Assembly (NCBI GenBank): GCA_036734545.1
Contig: DAIMYJ010000041.1
Span: forward strand, 1 to 24,067
Length of the DNA stretch: 24,067 nt
Direction of reading: 5' to 3'
From: UBA7236 sp036734545
Lineage (GTDB): Bacteria > Bacteroidota > Bacteroidia > Chitinophagales > BACL12
Both the position numbers and the translations under genes were made by a program. This document shows positions 1 through 6,947 of the stretch, piece by piece. The notes under the pieces were generated by a model. It did no database searches, was not told the DNA's origin, and worked only from the letters and a program-made list of their open reading frames with translations. How positions within the stretch are numbered: the first letter of the stretch is position 1; every line of letters starts with the position of its first letter.

Positions 1-248
1 ATGTATTGGATCCCCTGCAAAGATCCATAGAAGCGTTCAAGTTATACCTCCGCCTTAATAAAACTCTGATCGATAATTTAAAGTTGCTCTACTCCAATTT
101 TCTCAAATTCACCGAGAAGCTATCCAAACTCACCAAACGCTATAAAGCCAACCTAGATGAGCTCCGCGCCCGCATAGAAGAAACCCGCCAGATCGCCGAC
201 ATCGGCTGGCTGCAGACGAAAGTAGGGGAGAAGATGGGGAAGGGGTGA
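1..248 (+). CDS. 3' end of an unrecognised helical, coiled-coil-like protein (partial)
   Basis: An open frame enters from the left edge and stops at TGA 246-248. A TTG at position 6 would give an 80-residue product, but the frame is open to the edge, so truncation by the window is more likely. The visible part is rich in Lys, Leu, Glu and Arg with heptad-like spacing of Leu and Ile (for example KLYLRLNKTLIDNLKLLYSN). It predicts one or two long amphipathic helices and has no membrane segment or catalytic motif I can name. The stop codon lies inside the first unit of a GTGAGTG heptamer array, so changes in the array could alter the C-terminus. The family is not recognised; a structural or coiled-coil tail is all that can be said. 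Confidence 0.45.
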   Translation, partial: VLDPLQRSIEAFKLYLRLNKTLIDNLKLLYSNFLKFTEKLSKLTKRYKANLDELRARIEETRQIADIGWLQTKVGEKMGKG

Positions 249-286
249 GTGGTGGATAGTGAATGGTGAGTAGTGAGTGGTGAGTG
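245..286. repeat. Heptanucleotide tandem repeat GTGARTR, six units
   Basis: Six consecutive 7-base units can be read: gtgagtg, gtggata, gtgaatg, gtgagta, gtgagtg, gtgagtg. The first unit contains the stop codon of the preceding gene. G and T dominate on this strand. Short degenerate arrays of this kind are common in Bacteroidota intergenic DNA (from memory), and their function is unknown. Confidence 0.8.
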
Positions 287-313
287 GGTCAATGGGTCAA
301 TGGGTCAATGGGT
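285..313. repeat. Octanucleotide tandem repeat TGGGTCAA, three full units plus a partial
   Basis: The unit tgggtcaa occurs at 285-292, 293-300 and 301-308, followed by tgggt. It adjoins and shares two bases with the heptamer array, so the unit length changes from seven to eight without a gap. The exact identity of the units suggests recent slippage expansion. Confidence 0.9.
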
Positions 314-542
314 GAGTGGTGATCTTCTCCGATCTATTTTCAGGAATGTAGATCAAATTTCTGCGTTCATCTGCGAGATCTGCGGGAGATGATAGGTTTA
401 CTGCTGATGATGCTGATCTACCCAGTTAATTGATTACAGATGTGGTGCTTTTGGCCATTAAAAAAAATGTATACCCATACAGCGTTTCCGCCTACAGTGA
501 GCAAGTATTCAGCGTAACCGGAATTAAGCTCCATCCCTTTTG

Positions 543-558
543 TCCCGAGTACTCGGGA
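543..558. repeat. Perfect 16-base palindrome TCCCGAGTACTCGGGA
   Basis: The two halves tcccgagt and actcggga are exact reverse complements. Palindromes of the general form CCCGANNNNNNTCGGG are scattered in many Bacteroidota genomes (from memory). It could be a protein-binding site, a hairpin or a mobile intergenic element; this copy alone does not decide. Confidence 0.85.
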
Positions 559-573
559 GAGCAGGAGAGGGCG

Positions 574-627
574 GGTTCAAAGGACTCTCGAAGGTCCAAC
601 GGACTCCTTCGGAGAGTCCTTTGAACC
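574..627. repeat. Long inverted repeat or nested hairpin
   Basis: Arm 574-589 (ggttcaaaggactctc) pairs perfectly with 612-627 (gagagtcctttgaacc). Inside, 590-594 (gaagg) pairs with 606-610 (ccttc), leaving base 611 as a bulge, so the stem is about 21 pairs. The loop contains its own small gtcc/ggac palindrome. Fragments of the arm (ggttcaa, cttcgga) recur just downstream to about 647, as if part of a larger repeat. It could act as a 3' end structure for sulfatase 1 on the minus strand, but there is no run of T to make it a standard intrinsic terminator. Confidence 0.75.
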
Positions 628-676
628 TTCGGAGGGGTGAGGTTCAACCCCCACGCAACCTTCAACAAAATTTCTA

Positions 677-2698
677 TTACCTGCCCACGATCATTTCAGC
701 ACTGATCTCTTTTCCCTGACTTTGGGCTTTGATGAAATATACACCTCGAGGCCAGCGAGATACATTCAGGTAATAAATACCTTCCTGCATTTCGTCTATG
801 CTGACATCATCCGTGAAGACCAGTTCACCCAGAGTATTATAAAAATACAGGTTGGTCATGCCGGAGGGGAGTCCGGTGAGCAGGATCTGTGTTTGTGCAG
901 TGGATGGATTTGGGAATATGGAAATGGTTGCTGACTCCTCAACGATCTCAGGTATTTCCGGCGTGCGCTCAAATTGCAGGTAGTTCACACCGCCCGGGAG
1001 ATAAGAGGCGAGGTCGGCTTTGATGCCGCTGTAGGCAGGGTCATCAGCCAGATTGTTCCATTCGTTCGGGTCGATATTCTTTTTCTTACCTATGCGATAT
1101 AATTCTTCCTGTATAACGCTGGTGGCTTCATCACAGCCGGTGGGGAAGGTGGCGCCGTTGGTTTGGTAGCGGATATAATGCCACTCATCATCCCGCACAC
1201 TGTAATGCGGAAAGCACGAGCCCTGGCGACTTAGATCTTTAGTGTTTCTGAAGGAAGTCACGACCGGTTTGAACCACGGATAAGTGGGATTGGCGATCAG
1301 TGGCATCATCGAGTAACCGTCCAGATAAGTGCTGCCATCGGGGAAGGTTGGGTGTGCCACACCGGCATAGTCACAGATGGTGGGGAACACATCGAGGAAG
1401 TTTACAAAACGATTGCATGTTTTTTTGACCGGCGTCCTCAAGTCGGAGATGATCAGCGGAACGCGGATATCGGTCTCCCACAAGCAGCCCTTCTTCCAGT
1501 GTGTTTTCTCGCCGAGTGCATAGCCATGATCGCTCATGATCACGACGATGGTGTTGTTATAGAGCTCCGGATGCAATTTAAGTTCATCCAGCACACGGCC
1601 TAATTGTGCATCAGCAAAACGAATGGCTGCCTGATACGACATGGCCATATTGGCGCGTTTGGATTCAGCCAGCGCAAACTCCTGTTCCTCAATAGTGGCA
1701 CCGGGCATGGTCATGGGGATACCGAAGATATCGATCTGATCGGCAGCCCAGTCCTCTGAGGCAAGATGCACCTTATTCTCAGCGATCAGCGCACGTGCCA
1801 CACCGCCCACAGGCAGAGAATCGTAATCGCTGTAGATCGGATCAGGCTGCGGGGGCATCACAAAACCATTGGCCGGTGTGGTGCCTACGGGATAATTGTA
1901 TGGCAGGTTGTAATCAGCGGCATAATAGTCATCATCGTAGTTGGTCGAGAAATATTTTTCCGGAATATAATACGGTGCATGCGGACGGCGGAAGCCGAGA
2001 GCCAGAAAGAAGGGCTTGTTGCAGTAGTCCTCCGGATTGTCGGCATAGTTATCCAGGAAGGCAATGGCGCTGTCGGCCGCCAGATAATCCTGCATCTGCG
2101 ATTCCAGTGAATCCGGTATTACGGAATAAGGCCAGGAATACACACCCATCTGATGGGAATCGCCATAATCCAGGATCTCATTTTGTTCGCTGCTGATATA
2201 ATCGAAGTACACCAGCTTGTTCCAGGAGAGTTCGCGGTTGCAAATATCCGGGTTCAGAGAGTCGTAATCGGCATTGGCATCGTGACAGTGAAATATCTTG
2301 CTGATGCTGTAGGTGTAGTAACCACCACTGTCTTTCAATATTTGCGGTATTGTGTAGATCACTTCATTTCCCTCATCCGCGGAAAAGTTGTTTCTGAAGT
2401 CAGCGCATTGCAGATCGCTGTTGTGGTAGATATTGGTGTATTCGGTATCCTTGCCGGTGAACATGCTCACACGGGAAGGACCGCATTGGGGGGCATTGCA
2501 ATACGCGTTGGTGAACGTAACACCGCGCTTCAGGAAATAATTGATATTGGGCGTGTAAGCCTGCGGTTGCCCTTTGAAGCCCTGAACCCAGTCGTTCATG
2601 TCGTCGAACATCACAAAAATGAAATTCGGTTGGGTTTGGGCTTGGAGACGAAGGGTAAACGCACCGATCAGGCAGAGGGTAAGGAGAGTACTTTTCAT
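677..2698 (-). CDS. Secreted iduronate-2-sulfatase-like sulfatase with T9SS domain (sulfatase 1)
   Basis: The 673-residue product is predicted to hydrolyse sulfate esters outside the cell. Residues 1-20 form a signal peptide. DD at 32-33 is the metal-binding pair. C72 in CGPSR is the predicted formylglycine cysteine. GYYTYSISKIFH fits the second sulfatase signature with its catalytic Lys and His, and SDHGYALGEK near residue 390 supplies the metal-binding Asp and His. FFLALGFRRPHAPYY and DPNEWNNLA resemble the iduronate-2-sulfatase branch of PF00884. The last 80 or so residues (from ISIFPNPS, ending in GVYFIKAQ and EMIVGR) are a T9SS type A sorting domain. It is the last of three tandem paralogues, 68 bases after sulfatase 2. 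It differs from the other two in having CGPSR instead of CAPSR. The substrate is not determined. Confidence 0.93.
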   Translation of the reverse strand: MKSTLLTLCLIGAFTLRLQAQTQPNFIFVMFDDMNDWVQGFKGQPQAYTPNINYFLKRGVTFTNAYCNAPQCGPSRVSMFTGKDTEYTNIYHNSDLQCADFRNNFSADEGNEVIYTIPQILKDSGGYYTYSISKIFHCHDANADYDSLNPDICNRELSWNKLVYFDYISSEQNEILDYGDSHQMGVYSWPYSVIPDSLESQMQDYLAADSAIAFLDNYADNPEDYCNKPFFLALGFRRPHAPYYIPEKYFSTNYDDDYYAADYNLPYNYPVGTTPANGFVMPPQPDPIYSDYDSLPVGGVARALIAENKVHLASEDWAADQIDIFGIPMTMPGATIEEQEFALAESKRANMAMSYQAAIRFADAQLGRVLDELKLHPELYNNTIVVIMSDHGYALGEKTHWKKGCLWETDIRVPLIISDLRTPVKKTCNRFVNFLDVFPTICDYAGVAHPTFPDGSTYLDGYSMMPLIANPTYPWFKPVVTSFRNTKDLSRQGSCFPHYSVRDDEWHYIRYQTNGATFPTGCDEATSVIQEELYRIGKKKNIDPNEWNNLADDPAYSGIKADLASYLPGGVNYLQFERTPEIPEIVEESATISIFPNPSTAQTQILLTGLPSGMTNLYFYNTLGELVFTDDVSIDEMQEGIYYLNVSRWPRGVYFIKAQSQGKEISAEMIVGR

Positions 2699-2710
2699 AG
2701 TGGGTTTTGA

Positions 2711-2733
2711 GTATGTACCTTAAAGATACATAC
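2711..2733 (-). promoter_or_regulatory. Palindrome overlapping a possible -7 element of sulfatase 1
   Basis: The 23-base sequence starting gtatgtacctt and ending agatacatac is an inverted repeat with one mismatch, centred about 23 bases before the sulfatase 1 start. Read on the minus strand it contains TATCTTTA (2728-2721), one base off the Bacteroidota -7 consensus TAnnTTTG. The overlap suggests an operator or simply a hairpin in the spacer. No good -33 element is seen. Confidence 0.35.
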
Positions 2734-2766
2734 CGCCTCCCAAAAGGTATAGACCCGAAGCGGAAA

Positions 2767-4788
2767 TTATCGCTGTATCACCAGCGGGGCCGATATCGAT
2801 CTTCCTTCCTGTGTTACAGTAGCCACATAATAGCCTGCCGGCAACATGTCTACAGGATAATTAAATGCAGCATACCCGTCATCCGGCACGGTAAATGACA
2901 GCTGCGCAGCAATGGCACCTGTTGCATTGAACACCGTCAGTCTGGCAGGGCCGGCAATGGCATCTTCAAGTGATATGACCACTTGTGTGTTCGCCGGCAC
3001 GGGATACATATTCAGCACCATCGTTTCATCGATGGGGTCGGCACCGGTCGACTGTTTTTCAAATTGCAAATAATTGTCGCCGCCGGGCATAAAGGTGGAC
3101 AAATATTCTTTGATGTGTTCATATGCCGGATCATCGGCAAGGTTATTCCATTCGTAAGGGTCAATATTTTTCTTCTTGCCGATGTGGTATAATTCTTCCT
3201 GCAGCTCGCTGGTGAGGCTGTCGCATCCGTACGGGAACGCAGCACCGTTTGTTCGATACCGGATGTAATGCCATTCATCATCGCGGATGCTGTAGTGCAC
3301 AAAACAGGAACCTTGTTCAGTAGTGTCTTTGCCGTTTATGAAGGAGGTTAGCACCGGACGGTTCCACACCATGGTTGGATTGGCAAGCAGCGGCACAAGG
3401 CTGTAGCCGTCGCAGTAGGGTGTGCCGTCGGGGAAAGTGGGGAGGTCTACATTCGCCAGTTCGCAGAACGTGGGGAACAGGTCGAGGAGACTTACAAACC
3501 GTTTGGTCGTTTTCTTGACGGGCGTGCGCATATCAGCGATCACCAGCGGCGTGCGGATGTCAGTTTCCCACAAGGTGCCTTTTTTCCAGTGTGTTTTTTC
3601 GCCGAGCGAATAGCCGTGGTCGCCGATGACCACAAATACTGTATTGTTATACAGGGTAGGGTGTGTTTTGAGTTCGTTGATCAGGCGACCCAACTGTGCA
3701 TCGGCGAAGCGTATGGCTGCCAGGTAACCCATGATCATATTCGCGCGCTTCGATTCTTCCATGATCAGGTCGCGATCTGTATCAGTGAGGCCTGCCTGAA
3801 TGTACGGAATGCCATAGGTGTCCTGTTCATAATCCGCCCACTGGAAAACACCATTGTGCACGGGTGATTCCAGAATAAGCGTCCTCGCAACGCCGTCTTC
3901 CGGCAGGTTATTCCAGTCGTCCCAGACAGGAACCGGTTGCGGCGGCATCACCACACCGGAATACGGTGCGCCGACCGGGTTGTCGTAAGGTATTGCGTAG
4001 GGTATGGAATAATAGTCTGTATTCTCGTAGGAGAGGAAATATTTTTCCGGTATATAGCAAGGGCCATGCGGACGGCGATATCCCAATGACAGGAAGAAGG
4101 GTTTATTGCAAAAGGCCTCCGGATCGGCGGCATATTGTTCAATGAAGGCGATCGCCGAATCGGTGGCCAGATAATCCTGCATGTAGGGTTCCATGCTATC
4201 GGGTATCACCGCATACGGGAACTCATACACGCCCTGTTCATTCGCATAACCGTATTCTTCCACCTCCGCTTCCTCGCCATGTGAATTGTCAAATACAATG
4301 GCCTTGCTCCAGCTCAATCCTCTTGCACAGGGATCTGCGGTGAGGCTGTCGAAATCGGCAAGATTATCATGGCAATGCAACACCTTGTTGATGCCGTAAG
4401 TGTAGTACCCGCCGGAATCTTTCAATATCTGCGGGATGGTCCACATGGTCTCATTGCCTTTGAATACATTGAAATTCACCATCCGAAAATGACCGCATTT
4501 GATATGATGGTTATGATATATCTGCGTATAAGTGCAGTCCTTACCTGTCATGAAACTCGTTCTGCTCGGTGCACATTGCGGCGCTGAGACATAGGCATTC
4601 GAGAATGTGGTGCCGCGTTTTTCGAGGAACTGAATGTTGGGCGTTACCGTCTGCGGATGCCCGCCGAATCCCTGTACCCAATCATTCATGTCATCCATGA
4701 TAATAAAGACAAAATTGGGTTGTGCCTGTCCGAACATGGAGAACCATCCGAACATGAGGGCAAGAGTGATCAGGGTGTGGCGCATCAT
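2767..4788 (-). CDS. Secreted iduronate-2-sulfatase-like sulfatase with T9SS domain (sulfatase 2)
   Basis: The 673-residue product is a close paralogue of its two neighbours and aligns with them along the whole length. A signal peptide covers about residues 1-21 (MMRHTLITLALMFGWFSMFG); the second Met could also start it. DD at 32-33 is the metal pair and C72 in CAPSR is the predicted formylglycine site, followed by TSFMTG. GYYTYGINKVLH carries the catalytic Lys and His, and GDHGYSLGEKTHWKKG the second metal-binding set. DPYEWNNLADDPAYEH is shared with the paralogues. The C-terminal part after MYPVPANTQVVI is a T9SS type A domain ending in YYVATVTQEG. A terminator for the upstream sulfatase 3 lies before it, so it probably has its own promoter, although no clear -7 element was found. 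Sulfatase 1 follows after 68 bases and may be co-transcribed. Confidence 0.93.
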   Translation of the reverse strand: MMRHTLITLALMFGWFSMFGQAQPNFVFIIMDDMNDWVQGFGGHPQTVTPNIQFLEKRGTTFSNAYVSAPQCAPSRTSFMTGKDCTYTQIYHNHHIKCGHFRMVNFNVFKGNETMWTIPQILKDSGGYYTYGINKVLHCHDNLADFDSLTADPCARGLSWSKAIVFDNSHGEEAEVEEYGYANEQGVYEFPYAVIPDSMEPYMQDYLATDSAIAFIEQYAADPEAFCNKPFFLSLGYRRPHGPCYIPEKYFLSYENTDYYSIPYAIPYDNPVGAPYSGVVMPPQPVPVWDDWNNLPEDGVARTLILESPVHNGVFQWADYEQDTYGIPYIQAGLTDTDRDLIMEESKRANMIMGYLAAIRFADAQLGRLINELKTHPTLYNNTVFVVIGDHGYSLGEKTHWKKGTLWETDIRTPLVIADMRTPVKKTTKRFVSLLDLFPTFCELANVDLPTFPDGTPYCDGYSLVPLLANPTMVWNRPVLTSFINGKDTTEQGSCFVHYSIRDDEWHYIRYRTNGAAFPYGCDSLTSELQEELYHIGKKKNIDPYEWNNLADDPAYEHIKEYLSTFMPGGDNYLQFEKQSTGADPIDETMVLNMYPVPANTQVVISLEDAIAGPARLTVFNATGAIAAQLSFTVPDDGYAAFNYPVDMLPAGYYVATVTQEGRSISAPLVIQR

Positions 4789-4800
4789 AAGTGTGTGGGT

Positions 4801-4837
4801 AAAAAAAGGGGCATGACGTTCAGGTTGTCACGCCCCT
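4801..4837 (-). terminator. Intrinsic terminator after sulfatase 3
   Basis: On the minus strand, arms 4837-4827 (aggggcgtgac) and 4817-4807 (gtcatgcccct) pair over 11 positions with one mismatch around a 9-base loop. A run of T follows (complement of a4801-4806). It begins 18 bases after the sulfatase 3 stop and ends before the sulfatase 2 start, so it separates these two transcription units. Confidence 0.8.
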
Positions 4838-4854
4838 CCCTGGTAATAGATCAA

Positions 4855-6867
4855 TTATTTTGCAACAATGAACTGTATCTGCATACTGTGGTCACCCTGG
4901 GTGATCTGGGCGATATAGTATCCCTGTTCAATGCCTTCTACCGGATAACTTACCTGCAGGTATCCGTCTTCGCCAAACTGCAAAGCCTCGGTCCTCAACA
5001 CACGACCGGCAATATCCATGATGCGGAAAGTAGCTTCTCCGGCATGCATGCCTTCGATGCGGAAATTGGCATACGAAGAAGTGGGGTTGGGGAATACGCC
5101 AAATGCCTGCGTGCTGTTTTCTGTTTCTACGGTCACATCCATCCGGTCAAATTGCAGGTAGTTCACACCGCCGGGAAGGAAACTGGCCAAATGTGATTTC
5201 ACATCATCATAGGCCGGATCATCAGCGAGGTTATTCCATTCGTATGGGTCAATATTTTTGTTTTTACCGATACGGTACAATTCTTCCTGAAACACACTTA
5301 ATGCCGCGTTACAGGCGGGCGCTGTCGCACCGTTGGTCTGATAGCGGATGTAGTGATATTCTTCATCGCGAACGCTGTACTGCGGGAAACAGAACCCCTC
5401 ATCATAACCGTGTAATTGCAAAGCAGAAACAACAGGACGATCCCAGGGTTGCGTGGGGTTTACCATCAAAGGCGAAAGGCTTACGCCGTCGAGGTAGGGT
5501 GTGCCGTCAGGGAATGTAGGCGGCGTAACACCGGCCATCTCCAATACGGTGGGCATAATGTCAAGATTGCTCACTACACGCTTACAGGTCTTTTTCACCG
5601 GTGTGCGCATATCGGCGATCACCAGGGGGATGCGGATATCCGTTTCCCACATACAGCCTTTGCGCCAGTGTGTTTTTTCACCCAGTGCATAGCCGTGGTC
5701 GCTGGTGATAATGAATACGGTGTTGTTGAATATCTCCGGGTGCGTCCTGATCTCATCATAGAAACGTCCTACCTGTGCATCGAAATAGCGGATGGATGCC
5801 AGGTAAGCCAGTATACCGTTGGCGCGCTCAGCTTCCTGGAGGATAAAGGTTTTTGTACTGTCATCCAATCCGGCACCGATAGTGGGTGGAGGCGTCTCCG
5901 CCATCATCACTTCACCAAATTCGAGGAAGTCGTCGTGCACATAATCTTCTTCATTTAATACACGGCCTACCCAATCAGCAGGCATCCACGTATAATCACT
6001 CCACATCGGATCGGGCTGCGGGGGCATCACTACACCGTTATAAGGCAGCGCGCCAACAGGATCGTTGTAGGGTTTGTTGTAGGGGTTCTCGTAATAATCG
6101 ACGTTATAGTAAGGGAGAAAATATTTCTCCGGAATATAAAAGGGTCCGTGTGGACGCTTGTAACCGATAGCCAGGAAAAAGGGCTTGTTGCAATACGTCT
6201 CAGGGTTGGCCGCATAATCTTCAATGAAGGCGATCGCAGAGTCGGTGATGATATAATCAACCATTTGCGATTCCATGGAATCGGGGATCGGCGTAAAGAA
6301 GAAACCATTGATGCCATCATCATTGGCTTCGCCGTAATCCAGAATGGCTTCCATGTCACCACCCTGGCCATAACTGAAGGCCTTGCTCCAGGAAAGATCT
6401 TTTTCACAGGCCGGAACGGCACTGGTGTCATAATCAGGAAGTCCCACATAGCAATGCATGACCTTGCTCAGGGTGTAAGTGAAGTAACCGCCGCTGTCCT
6501 TGAGTAATTCAGGCATGGTAAAAACAACTTCATTGTCTAGTGCTTCTTTGAAGTTCTTTCTAAAGTTCTTGCAGCCTATATCATCGTTATTGTAGACTTT
6601 GGTGTAATAGGTGTCCTTACCTGTTATCAGGCTGGTGCGACTCGGAGCACATTTCGGCCCTGCGCAATAGGCGGATGTGAAAGTAGTGCCCTTTTTTTCG
6701 ATCTTGTTGATGTTCGGGGTTTTGGTTTGCGGATGCCCGCTGAATCCCTGGACCCAGTCATTCAGGTCATCGGCTATGATCAAAACAAAGTTGGGTTGTG
6801 TGGGTGCCTGCGCATGGCCAAGGTGTAAAATGCCAACAAGGGCGCACAAGAGTGTGAGTCTTTTCAT
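4855..6867 (-). CDS. Secreted iduronate-2-sulfatase-like sulfatase with T9SS domain (sulfatase 3)
   Basis: I start this gene at the ATG whose product begins MKRLTLLCALVGILHLGHAQ, a standard signal peptide, giving 670 residues. An upstream ATG at 6933 overlaps the stop of the preceding gene (TGATG) and would add 22 residues before the signal peptide. A good promoter lies between the two starts and favours the shorter form. DD at 33-34, C73 in CAPSR, GYFTYTLSKVMH and SDHGYALGEKTHWRKG are the sulfatase signatures. FFLAIGYKRPHGPFY matches the iduronate-2-sulfatase branch. The T9SS type A domain starts near VFPNPTSSYANF and ends in QIQFIVAK. It is the first sulfatase of the series and has a terminator after it. 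A modest internal difference is a longer segment with several prolines (AETPPPTIGAG) before ANGILAYLASIRYFDAQ. Confidence 0.93.
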   Translation of the reverse strand: MKRLTLLCALVGILHLGHAQAPTQPNFVLIIADDLNDWVQGFSGHPQTKTPNINKIEKKGTTFTSAYCAGPKCAPSRTSLITGKDTYYTKVYNNDDIGCKNFRKNFKEALDNEVVFTMPELLKDSGGYFTYTLSKVMHCYVGLPDYDTSAVPACEKDLSWSKAFSYGQGGDMEAILDYGEANDDGINGFFFTPIPDSMESQMVDYIITDSAIAFIEDYAANPETYCNKPFFLAIGYKRPHGPFYIPEKYFLPYYNVDYYENPYNKPYNDPVGALPYNGVVMPPQPDPMWSDYTWMPADWVGRVLNEEDYVHDDFLEFGEVMMAETPPPTIGAGLDDSTKTFILQEAERANGILAYLASIRYFDAQVGRFYDEIRTHPEIFNNTVFIITSDHGYALGEKTHWRKGCMWETDIRIPLVIADMRTPVKKTCKRVVSNLDIMPTVLEMAGVTPPTFPDGTPYLDGVSLSPLMVNPTQPWDRPVVSALQLHGYDEGFCFPQYSVRDEEYHYIRYQTNGATAPACNAALSVFQEELYRIGKNKNIDPYEWNNLADDPAYDDVKSHLASFLPGGVNYLQFDRMDVTVETENSTQAFGVFPNPTSSYANFRIEGMHAGEATFRIMDIAGRVLRTEALQFGEDGYLQVSYPVEGIEQGYYIAQITQGDHSMQIQFIVAK

Positions 6868-6915
6868 AGATAGTAGTAGTGTTCTGAGACCTGCCTGAAT
6901 GGGAGATCGACTTAA

Positions 6916-6947
6916 CAAAAATAAGGGTTGCATCAGGAATTACCCAA
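6916..6947 (-). promoter_or_regulatory. Candidate Bacteroidota promoter for sulfatase 3
   Basis: Minus-strand TATTTTTG (6923-6916) matches the -7 consensus TAnnTTTG. GTTG with its TTG at 6947-6945 lies 21 bases upstream, close to the -33 TTTG position. Transcription would start near 6909, about 40 bases before the ATG at 6867. It overlaps the 3' end of the glycosyltransferase gene. Confidence 0.5.

Larger units (their letters stand above)
249..676. other. Repeat-filled spacer between the partial gene and sulfatase 1
   Basis: This stretch holds no gene I can support. It contains, in order: the rest of the heptamer array and the octamer array (to 313); a run with three TCTGCG motifs at 360-365, 370-375 and 379-384; a 16-base perfect palindrome (543-558); and a long hairpin (574-627). 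A 64-codon open frame at 430-624 runs through the palindrome and into the hairpin, has no recognisable protein features and is not called. The hairpin lies 3' of sulfatase 1, about 50 bases past its stop, but the minus strand has no clear T tract after it. Confidence 0.7.

Noticed and set aside
430..624. 64-codon plus-strand open frame in the left spacer
   Set aside because: It runs through the 16-base palindrome and into the long hairpin, lacks any recognisable protein feature, and is best explained by the repeats.
677..6867. A complete polysaccharide utilisation locus
   Set aside because: There is no SusC/SusD pair, glycoside hydrolase, polysaccharide lyase or sensor-regulator next to the sulfatases.
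6868..6933. Longer N-terminus of sulfatase 3 starting at 6933
   Set aside because: It would put 22 residues before a standard signal peptide, and a good promoter lies downstream of that ATG.
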